DNA of 50,923 bases from Natranaerobius trueperi (GTDB lineage Bacteria; Bacillota; Natranaerobiia; Natranaerobiales; Natranaerobiaceae), in the NCBI RefSeq assembly GCF_002216005.1, contig NZ_NIQC01000020.1:1-50923 (forward strand). The letters are read 5' to 3'. Position numbers and translations under genes: made by a program. Shown here piece by piece: positions 34,399 through 42,270 of this stretch. The first letter of the stretch is position 1, and each line of letters begins with the position of its first letter. A model generated the notes under the pieces. That model had not been told where the DNA came from and did no database searches. It saw only the letters and a list, made by a program, of their open reading frames with translations.

Positions 34399-34454
34399 AG
34401 TATATCCGATGTTTGTCATAATTACAACTCCACTTTCTAGTTATTTTATGACAA
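34399..34454 (-). promoter_or_regulatory. Promoter and operator of triad 2
   Basis: On the minus strand TTGTAA (34427-34422), 17 bases and TATACT (34404-34399) form a promoter about 20 bases before the start codon. The half-sites TTGTCATAA (34413-34421) and TTATGACAA (34446-34454) are perfect reverse complements 24 bases apart. One lies within the promoter spacer next to the -35, as expected for an Xre operator. Confidence 0.65.
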
Positions 34455-34659
34455 CGAAGTTAAAGGAATATTGGGTATAATATGTTCAGTCTTATTTATC
34501 AATATTTGTAGACTCTAGATTAGCAGTTACATGTATCTCTAATATTTTGCAGTCAATATTTTTTGTTCTCTCACTAAGCTATATCATGCCATAAAGCTGA
34601 TCTATAATTAGCTACTTCTTTAACTGCACAGGATCGGAGTTATTTTCCTTACTTAGTTC

Positions 34660-34770
34660 CTTAAATCGTTGTCTTCTGAGTGTCATAGATGAGTTTATCC
34701 CTATTATTTTACTAGCTCTATCCATATCATCTGTTATTTTAACAATTGTAAAAACATCAACTAGATATTA
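34660..34770 (-). pseudogene. Fragment of an ImmA/IrrE-like gene
   Basis: The DNA is closely similar to part of the triad 2 protease gene (about 33820-33970). Shared blocks include GTTGTCTTC and AGTGTCATAGATGAGTTTAT, then TATCATCTG and AACATCAA, with small deletions. It corresponds to the N-terminal third of the protein and has no HExxH segment. It lies in a 515-base non-coding stretch (34378-34893) whose remainder shows nothing recognisable apart from the triad 2 promoter. Confidence 0.75.
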
Positions 34771-34893
34771 TTTTAATGGATTCATTCTACAAATACTAAA
34801 AAATAAGAAGGAACAATGAGTGCTATTTCTATGGAGCGTGATCAAATAGATTGTAAAATTATTAGTTCAATCAGAGTATAAAAAACATTTTAA

Positions 34894-35442
34894 TTAAACT
34901 TGCTTTCTAAGCCAAAGACTACCTTTACTATTAGTTTCCTGCATTACAAAATCAAATTTACCTAAAAAAGGGCCCGTAAGTTCGTTTTCACTATTATCAT
35001 AATCAACAATATAACCAACAGCAGAGGCAGAGGTACCCAAAACCCGAATCAGAACATCCATAGCTTTTTCTTTTAGTTCATCATACTGGGGTACTATCTC
35101 AAACCAGTCAATAAATAATACACCCGATCTTAACGAATAGTCTTCTTTTAATATACCGTCTTCATCAACCAATCGTTCTACAGCCCATAGACAGTCCCCA
35201 CTAATTGAATCTGCCATATCTATAAGGTTATACAAATCTCCAGTTATAACATCACTACCTGGTACGAAATAACAACAATACTTACCAATTTCAATAAGTT
35301 GTGTTTCACTAGCTATTTCTCCATCTTCCATTACTGGACAATCTGCAATGAAACTGCCAGTGTGACAAATTGCATTTAGTTCCGTCAAACTCGCAGTCCC
35401 CTCAAGATCAATATAAGTGAATTCGGTTATTTGTTTATCCAT
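34894..35442 (-). CDS. Protein of unknown function (182 aa) in the defence island
   Basis: This acidic soluble protein (MDKQITEFTYIDLEGTASLT at the start) has no membrane segment and several cysteines (C27, C35, C55, C56, C84). It has a mixed strand-helix pattern. I do not recognise the family; the even distribution of hydrophobic residues suggests a compact single domain. GGAGGGG is placed well before ATG 35442. It stands alone between an ImmA remnant and the HEPN-like gene, with gaps of over 170 bases either side, so no operon partner is evident. An immunity or sensor role can be imagined but not supported. Confidence 0.6.
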   Translation of the reverse strand: MDKQITEFTYIDLEGTASLTELNAICHTGSFIADCPVMEDGEIASETQLIEIGKYCCYFVPGSDVITGDLYNLIDMADSISGDCLWAVERLVDEDGILKEDYSLRSGVLFIDWFEIVPQYDELKEKAMDVLIRVLGTSASAVGYIVDYDNSENELTGPFLGKFDFVMQETNSKGSLWLRKQV

Positions 35443-35616
35443 ACCTACCCCTCCAAATAATTGTCAAGATGATCCTGTTAGGAGAAAAAGGGTCTAGTTT
35501 AAAACTATATTGGACTAGAACATCAAGGCCGTCTATTAATCTTCCTAATAGTTTTACCAGCCTATCTTTTACTTCTAGTAACCATCCATCAATTTTTATT
35601 TATGTCCTACAGATTT

Positions 35617-37339
35617 TTAAATATATAAATGTTTCGGATAAATAATCTCATCAAACTGACCATTAACATCTCCTTTAATTGTTTCTAAATATTGTTTATA
35701 GCTTTCTTCTTTAGTTATCAATATTTCTTCCATTGTTAGTTTAGGACATCTAGTGTAATTAAATATTATATTATTCATTGTAATCTTGAAGTAAAACTGT
35801 AGTTGTTTTACGTTACTAGCCATTTCAATCGGTGCAATATACGCTTGATGTACTAACTTATTCCTTAAACGATATATTCGTTGTAAATCAAATTGTGCTT
35901 CTTTTGAAATTCTTTTGATTCTTCTATATAACTTACCTTCATCTATCCAGAGCGAAACATAATCAGTAAGTAAGCGTTTAAAAACATCAGCTCGTTCACA
36001 GAGTGCTAATAATTCCTCGTAGTTATTTACTAAAAACTCTGCAACATTATTTTTAGAAAAATCTTCTTCCTTTGATACGGCAGCCAAAACATGCCCATCT
36101 TGATGTTTATACTGTCTTTCTAGCTGACGCAAATGATTTCGCATCACTCCTGTATATGTCTCCATATAATACATTCCCCAGTAATAAGGTACAAATCTAG
36201 TTAGTCTATCAATAATCCTACCATCAAAATCAGAAAATAATGATTCCATAGAAGACCATAAATTTGTTAAGCTAGCTTCGATGTATGGTTGATTAGATTG
36301 AACGCTCCAGTAAACAGCTCGATTTATTTTTTGATAAGTATTTGTATTGATAGGCCTTTGAAAATCCATTAATTTTATAAAATCTGCAACATTTTTTAAT
36401 TCAATAGGTCCATAAGCTTTTACTCGCCTAGTTTTATGGACTTGGTTGTCCTTAGTTATTACCAAAATTTCTGTCATTATAGAAGGGTCATACGCCCTCT
36501 CTTTTCCGGATTTGCTCCTATTACATAAATCAATTGTTTTAAGGAAATTTTCAAGTACATATCCTGCTAAATCAGCTGCATATTGAAAATCTGATGCATC
36601 TACCTTCACACTGGCATAATCAAAATCACTGTCAAAAAAACCTCCCCACCTATCATCATTACAATCATCTGGACGTTCCAAATAGATAATATTATTAAAG
36701 GATTTAACCGGTGAGCCATCTTTTGGTAGCTCAAACGACAAGTAACATTGATATTCTTGTCTCTTTTCAGGACCCAAATTATCAATTATTGAATCCAAAA
36801 ATTCATGGAAGGTTTTTTCACTCATGCTAACACCCTTTGACCAGTTGTGAAGATATCTTACTGAGTGACCTTCATTTAACAGCTCACATAACAGGCTTTC
36901 CAACAACCTATCTATCTTATGGTATTTTCGTTTAGAACTGTCTGAATATATTAGTTTTATAGCATCAATATGATATCTAATAAGTGAATAATTTTCAATT
37001 TTCTTGACAAGACTAGATATTATAGGTTCTAATGATTCTCTATTATTTGAACTAGTTAAAGCTTTGCGAAGATGTACTGATTCATCTTTCAATTGCCCAT
37101 GCTCAAAAATAGGATGCTCACATATTGAAAGATCAATTTCATTTAATATATTCTCCTGCTGAGTTTTTGCCATATTATTATCCCATTGCAGATATTCAAT
37201 AGCTTCATTAAGTAATTTTCTTATTCCACAAGCAGGGATAGTAAAAAAAGCGGACGAATACTCACTAGTAAGTAATTTCCAATAAAATAAAAAATACTTT
37301 TCTTCATGTGTCCATCTTTTAGAGTTAGAGATAATTATT
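35617..37339 (-). CDS. HEPN-type protein, putative abortive-infection ribonuclease
   Basis: The protein of about 573 aa is large and soluble. Near the C-terminus IYRLRNKLVHQA contains R-x4-H (RNKLVH), the catalytic signature of HEPN ribonucleases. LWSSMESLFSDF about 140 residues earlier resembles the first helix of HEPN domains in large ApeA-like abortive-infection proteins. The N-terminal 300 residues are not recognised. Start: the frame opens with TTG at 37368 without a ribosome site. GAGGAGGTAATAATTATC at about 37352-37335 gives an excellent site pointing at an ATT or ATC codon (about 37340-37335), and the first ATG is about 65 codons in. I favour the non-AUG start; the end coordinate is approximate. 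Confidence 0.68.
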
Positions 37340-37361
37340 ACCTCCTCAAACCGGGTTAGTA

Positions 37362-37393
37362 TTGACAAAACAAACTGTTTTAGTTAATATAAT
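37362..37393 (+). promoter_or_regulatory. Candidate plus-strand promoter divergent from the HEPN gene
   Basis: TTGACA (37362-37367) is a perfect -35. TAATAT (37385-37390) follows at 17 bases and TATAAT (37388-37393) at 20. Transcription to the right would run into the hairpin at 37428-37488 and meet no gene. Confidence 0.4.
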
Positions 37394-37395
37394 AT

Positions 37396-37492
37396 ACACA
37401 AGTAACATATATACTATTGCAATGATAGGGAAACGGGATGCTGTGTAAGAAAGTTGCTTTGCGACTTTCACCAGTAGTATCGTTTCCCTTTT
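37396..37492 (+). ncRNA. Candidate small hairpin RNA between HEPN and VPA1262-like genes
   Basis: Downstream of the TTGACA promoter, GGGAAACG (37428-37435) pairs with CGTTTCCC (37481-37488), followed by TTTTAT. Inside, GAAAGTTG (from about 37450) pairs with CGACTTTC. The result is a branched or long hairpin of about 60 bases ending in a terminator-like T-run. Expected length is about 95 bases. No coding frame is present. It could instead be a plain terminator or a repeat. Confidence 0.4.
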
Positions 37493-37616
37493 ATAATATA
37501 ATTTAAATACACTCACTTGATTCTAGCCCATTTAAATCTCTTATTGTTCTATTTCATATCTTATTACCACAATTATATCACACAATAAACAGCAACAGAA
37601 CTCTAGTTCGATAAAG

Positions 37617-37830
37617 GTCTTCTCACTCTATGCCATAGACAATATCCCCTTAAACGCATCCAGCAATAATTCTTCGTACTTTCCATTTGAAATATTTTTT
37701 TCTTTTAGCTCTTCTACCAAAAAAATATCTCTGCCAAACATATACAGTTTTGTATGGTAACCTAATCTTAGAGGTTAACCTCCACAACATGGCTTAGTTG
37801 CTTATACCAAAAAACTGTTCATTTGTTTTG
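37617..37830 (-). pseudogene. Second fragment of an ImmA/IrrE-like gene
   Basis: This DNA closely matches the 3' part of the triad 2 protease gene (about 33281-33600). Shared blocks include ATAGACAATATCCCCTT, CCAGCAATAA and ACTTTCCATTTGAAATA. It has internal deletions of tens of bases and frameshifts. It corresponds to the C-terminal half, and it lies to the right of the N-terminal fragment at 34660. The two therefore cannot be halves of one interrupted minus-strand gene; they mark two extra lost copies. Confidence 0.78.
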
Positions 37831-37885
37831 TTGAGGGTCTTACAAGATTATCTTTATCTTCTGACTACTCGACCTAACCCTTAAG

Positions 37886-40800
37886 TTATCCTATATCTTT
37901 CACTTCCTTTTTAAACATATCGTATAAGCCGAAACTGTCATCGAAATCGTCAACATGTTGTTGTAATAATGAGTAAATATTTAAAAAAGTCTCCTTCACA
38001 TTGTTTTTTTCATTATCTAACCATAGGAGTGCAGCACCACACCAGCATAGGGTTTCAATGGAGCTCTTCCATTTCTCATACTTCCGAGTTTTAATAAATG
38101 GTTCAATTAATACTCTTTTAGCCTGATTTATTAATGTATTCAATTCACCCTCAAGTTCAGATGCTTTCTGTGGTGAAATTTCACAAAAGCAAAGAATAAC
38201 ATTGTAAGTAAAAGGACTGTCAACAGGAAGAGAGTATTTATTTCCATATTCTAAATGCGTACTCACCTTTTCTTTTAACACTTTGATAATATAATCTCCC
38301 GCCATCTCCACTGACACTTTATTACACTCAACTAGTTGCTTCAAAACATCACATAAATCTTCGGAATGGCTTCCTTCAATAGGGCCAGAAAATTTCTTCA
38401 TAATCGAACGAAATTCAGTGTCATCTTCAAATCCTTCCTGAAAATGTTCAACAGTTTTCTTCTTAATATGTTCCATTTTATCAGCAAGTAGTGAACTCTC
38501 ATTTTTTTGATTTCTGAGTACCTGGCATTCATACGCTACCCAAGCTAAAGAATGTACTTTTTCCATAGGATCTTTTAAATAATCAAAATAATAAAGAGCT
38601 TCAACCCACTCATTGCCATAATCTCTCAATTTTCTTTGGCCCCCAACTATATAACTAGAAATAGCTGCTACAGAAAGTGCCCTAATGACGTCTGCTTCTG
38701 CTTGTAAGGCGATCTTTAAAAAACGGAATTCATTATGATTCATGTCAGCAGATAATTTAATCGATAACTCATTCACACAATTTGAAATTACTATATAACA
38801 AGGTGCTAAATCAACTGTCGGTACCGCCCCTTCTTTTTCTTTTGCCTGCTCTATAACACGAGTTAAAACATCAATAGCTTCTTCGGAGTTATAGCTTAAC
38901 AAATATTTAAATGCTATGCTTACCGAATAAATATAGTGATACCTTCCGAAATGGTATTCAAGCATTGATTTTGCAAATTGACCCATATTAGTAAAAGGTA
39001 GAAAAGAATTTCTAGCTATACTAATATTCTCATTATCACATCTCAAATTTTGTACCCCAATAGGAAATTCTCTTTCTATAGATTCTAAAATACAAAATTT
39101 AGTTACATTTGTTAACGCCTCTCTATAATCTAACTCATTTAACCAGTTAAATATTTTCTTTCTATCATGACCTGGTATTCTTACCGACCAGTTAGCTATC
39201 CCACACCAAAGCTTTAATGCTTTATGTCTATCATGATTCAAATAACTATTTAAACTTTTACCCAGTCTTTCAAATTGTTTATATCTAATTTGTTTGTTTT
39301 CAGCTATTTGTAATTTATAGTCATCCCCAATTTGATCGAGAGGAATTTCTTTAGAATCAAAAAGTACTTTAGTTAATTCGTCGAACCCAGGAAATTCCTC
39401 AACACCACTTTTGCCTACCTTCTTTTCCCTTGTACTCACGGATTCTTTTTTCTGTGACCATAAAAGCTTAACTTCAACTTTAGGGATTCCTTCGGCCTCA
39501 CATTTGTTAAAAAGTTTTAAATAATAATCTGCTATTTCATGGCTGACATCATCTGGAACAGGAACTACTACCGAGGGATAGTTTTTGGCTACACCGCTAA
39601 GTGAATTGGAAAGTGTATATACCTGTTCTAACTGGTTCTCACTAAATAGAAGTACAAATCGATCATGAAATATCTGATCTGTACCCCTGTTCTTTCTAAA
39701 TAGTCCATGTATCTCAATATTAGGAGGAAGCATAGGTTCCGCTCGTTTACAACCGTTTATTATGTTATCTTCAATATTACTGTCTCGAAACCCAATATCA
39801 GTGATCACTTTATATGTTATATCACTATATTTTGCAAGGGCCAAGAACTTAGACACCGCTTCATCATCAAAATATGGATCAATTATAATAACCTCTTTAG
39901 CCTTGTGTTTCCCGGCTATATCTTGAAACCACTTAACAAAAGTATTTTCATCCTGCCAGCCTTTTGAAAAAAACTGAGCTTTTGATTTCTCAGGAAAATA
40001 ATGCTTAAATAGCCGATTAAGTTCGCTTCCAGCAGGTACCCAAGGGTCTTTATCAAACCCTCCAATTTGAAAGTTTTCTCTACTAATCCTTTCAACCTTT
40101 TTGTTAACCTTTTGACCTCCACTCTTTTTCTCAAGTTTTTTAGTCCACTTGTCTTCTAGTTTTCCCCTCAAACCTATTAACCCCATATCAAAACTCAAAG
40201 AACGCATAAGTGGTACCCTATATTCGTATAGCAGTTTAATGGGTTGGTTATCAATTTCACTAGCATCCCAAACTGTGACTTCAATATCACTACAAGGTTC
40301 ATTGATAGGAAAAGTTATCTCTTGAGAAGCTTCTGCATCTCTTATAAATTTCAACTGATCCCCAATAATTACTTGACCGTTTCGAGTCCTACACCTTAAA
40401 TAAACTTTGTTTTTGAAGTTCCCCGGTTTGATATTAATTTTAACCCCAGTAGGTTGGTGATCTTTACCTTCTCTGAGCACCTTTGTGGTTAACGGTCTAA
40501 CATCTTTACAACTTTCAAAGGGATATGAAAATACCTCAAAATTACCGAGTCTCTTAATATCCGGCCCAGGAATTTTGAAGGAAAGCTCATCAGTTAAGAT
40601 GTTCTTAATAAATTCCATCACGTCGTACTGTTCATACCCACCATCATCAAAGTCGATCACTTTTTCTTTTTCAATATTTACAATAGATTCACAAATTACT
40701 GGATTACTGGCGAGAGAAGCTATAGGCTCTAACTTGTAATAATTAATCGATTCCTTATTTTCTAAAAATACGGGCGGTCTGTGCCTATAATCTTTTGTTT

Positions 40801-41134
40801 TCAGGTGAAAACCTTTAAGTTCTTCTGTTAGTTTCTTATCAAGTTCAATTTCTAGCTCGCCTGCTATAGTTTGAAGGTTTTTACCTTCTTCTATCTTGTC
40901 TAAAAAACTCTTTAACTTATCTCCCGTTAAAAAGCAAGTCAAACGATTAACTTGTAATTTCTCTGGTCCATTATTTGATATTGTGTAATTAAAAAATTTG
41001 TCCTTTGGTACTTCTCCGTTAATTGGGTATCCTAAACCATACAGAAATTTTGAACTGCCGTTAATATGTTCTACAAGAGCTAATAAATATACAGAAAAGA
41101 GTTCACTATCCTTCACATATTTCCATTTATCCAT
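37886..41134 (-). CDS. VPA1262-like protein with phospholipase-D-like region (1082 aa)
   Basis: This large soluble protein is the last gene of the array that starts with the AAA+ ATPase. The N-terminal ~380 residues resemble the VPA1262 family. The middle (about 405-560) has AKEVIIIDPYFDDEAVSKFL, then IFHDRFVLLF and a Ser/Asn-rich YTLSNSLSG, the strand-HxD/K-strand-N/S layout of phospholipase-D-fold enzymes. The canonical HxK is replaced by HDR, so activity is uncertain. The C-terminal ~450 residues are helical, repeat-like and scaffold-like. PLD-fold proteins in defence systems act as nucleases or NTP/lipid hydrolases. AAGGAGAAAATT precedes ATG 41134; the gap to the upstream gene is only 23 bases. 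Confidence 0.72.
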   Translation of the reverse strand: MDKWKYVKDSELFSVYLLALVEHINGSSKFLYGLGYPINGEVPKDKFFNYTISNNGPEKLQVNRLTCFLTGDKLKSFLDKIEEGKNLQTIAGELEIELDKKLTEELKGFHLKTKDYRHRPPVFLENKESINYYKLEPIASLASNPVICESIVNIEKEKVIDFDDGGYEQYDVMEFIKNILTDELSFKIPGPDIKRLGNFEVFSYPFESCKDVRPLTTKVLREGKDHQPTGVKINIKPGNFKNKVYLRCRTRNGQVIIGDQLKFIRDAEASQEITFPINEPCSDIEVTVWDASEIDNQPIKLLYEYRVPLMRSLSFDMGLIGLRGKLEDKWTKKLEKKSGGQKVNKKVERISRENFQIGGFDKDPWVPAGSELNRLFKHYFPEKSKAQFFSKGWQDENTFVKWFQDIAGKHKAKEVIIIDPYFDDEAVSKFLALAKYSDITYKVITDIGFRDSNIEDNIINGCKRAEPMLPPNIEIHGLFRKNRGTDQIFHDRFVLLFSENQLEQVYTLSNSLSGVAKNYPSVVVPVPDDVSHEIADYYLKLFNKCEAEGIPKVEVKLLWSQKKESVSTREKKVGKSGVEEFPGFDELTKVLFDSKEIPLDQIGDDYKLQIAENKQIRYKQFERLGKSLNSYLNHDRHKALKLWCGIANWSVRIPGHDRKKIFNWLNELDYREALTNVTKFCILESIEREFPIGVQNLRCDNENISIARNSFLPFTNMGQFAKSMLEYHFGRYHYIYSVSIAFKYLLSYNSEEAIDVLTRVIEQAKEKEGAVPTVDLAPCYIVISNCVNELSIKLSADMNHNEFRFLKIALQAEADVIRALSVAAISSYIVGGQRKLRDYGNEWVEALYYFDYLKDPMEKVHSLAWVAYECQVLRNQKNESSLLADKMEHIKKKTVEHFQEGFEDDTEFRSIMKKFSGPIEGSHSEDLCDVLKQLVECNKVSVEMAGDYIIKVLKEKVSTHLEYGNKYSLPVDSPFTYNVILCFCEISPQKASELEGELNTLINQAKRVLIEPFIKTRKYEKWKSSIETLCWCGAALLWLDNEKNNVKETFLNIYSLLQQHVDDFDDSFGLYDMFKKEVKDIG

Positions 41135-41157
41135 AATTTTCTCCTTTCAAACAAAAT

Positions 41158-42150
41158 CTATATGTTTCCAAAAATCCAGTTCGTCTTATCCAGAGTCTTC
41201 TTAAGCATATCTTTTATTTTTAGAATTCTGATCTCATATATGTATTGCATTTCTCGGTACATTTTTTCAGCTTTCTCAATCTCCCAGTTACTAATTTCAA
41301 TAATTCTGTTCTTATGGTAATATTCTTCCAAAGCTAAATAGTCTTCTGTACTATATACACCCAACAATATCAAGTCCTGCTGTTGCCAAACTTTGAATTC
41401 AAATTTTTCATAAGCTTTTTCATTATCGTTGTGAATCATCCTCGATACATCTTCATAGTCATTAAACAATTTTAAAGAGTCCAAAAAAATATTACTTTTA
41501 TCTATAAGATGTGAGCAGAATTCATCAAGGTTTTTTCTTTTTTGAGTACCTTTTAAGGAATTAAATTTCTCAATATTCACTATTAGGTACTCAATCGGAT
41601 CGTGCAATTCATGATCTTTCATGTCTAAAGCTTTCGCCCTATTCTCTATATCCAACAAAAGGTTGTATATTGATTTACATTCGTATCTTTCAATGTCTGC
41701 ATCAATGCTTTCTAAATGACTTCGATATTGTTCCCCATCAGCTTCTATTTGATTTCTTTCGCAATTTAAATGCCGAATAATTTCAAGAGGTTTTTCTGTA
41801 TAAGCAACCTCAACATCAGGTTCTCCTTTGCCATAAACAATATCTTGATTTACGTATAATTTTAATGAATTAACAAGACCATAAAGTTCATAAAGACCTT
41901 CTGTATTTTCTCCTCTAAATAAACTATCTAGCAAATAATATTTTGAATGGTAATCAATAATTTTTCTAAGCAACTCTTGGTTCTTCACAATTTCTCTTTC
42001 AAGCTCAATAATTTGAATATAAAGCCTACTATTATCTTTTTTATTTCTATACATCTGAAATATCTTAAAACTAATAAATCCAAATAAAGCAGTTACTATA
42101 ATCTTAAATAATTCAATAGCAACTGCCTGTGAAAACAGAAAATCCCACAT
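41158..42150 (-). CDS. Membrane-anchored coiled-coil protein, third gene of the protease array
   Basis: The protein of about 330 aa starts MWDFLFSQAVAIELFKIIVT; one TM helix at about residues 8-30 is followed by YRNKKD and a long, charged, largely helical cytoplasmic domain. I do not recognise the family. The start is taken at ATG 42150 (AAAGTGGTG upstream). An upstream TTG extension of 22 codons is open but has no ribosome site. It lies 120 bases after the S8 protease and 23 before the PLD-like gene. A role as membrane tether or pore-forming effector is possible but unproven. Confidence 0.6.
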   Translation of the reverse strand: MWDFLFSQAVAIELFKIIVTALFGFISFKIFQMYRNKKDNSRLYIQIIELEREIVKNQELLRKIIDYHSKYYLLDSLFRGENTEGLYELYGLVNSLKLYVNQDIVYGKGEPDVEVAYTEKPLEIIRHLNCERNQIEADGEQYRSHLESIDADIERYECKSIYNLLLDIENRAKALDMKDHELHDPIEYLIVNIEKFNSLKGTQKRKNLDEFCSHLIDKSNIFLDSLKLFNDYEDVSRMIHNDNEKAYEKFEFKVWQQQDLILLGVYSTEDYLALEEYYHKNRIIEISNWEIEKAEKMYREMQYIYEIRILKIKDMLKKTLDKTNWIFGNI

Positions 42151-42270
42151 AGAATCACCACTTTCATTTACTTCTTTAACCATATCAGAAAGTCTCGAAC
42201 GGCAACTTATGTACAAACTCTAGATACCAGCTTGCTGTTCATTTTAACTTTTATTTACTGCCAAACAAGA

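Noticed and set aside
34378-34893. Possible CRISPR or other short-repeat array in the defence island gaps
   Set aside because: No regularly spaced direct repeats were found; the similarities there are explained by fragments of the ImmA-like gene.
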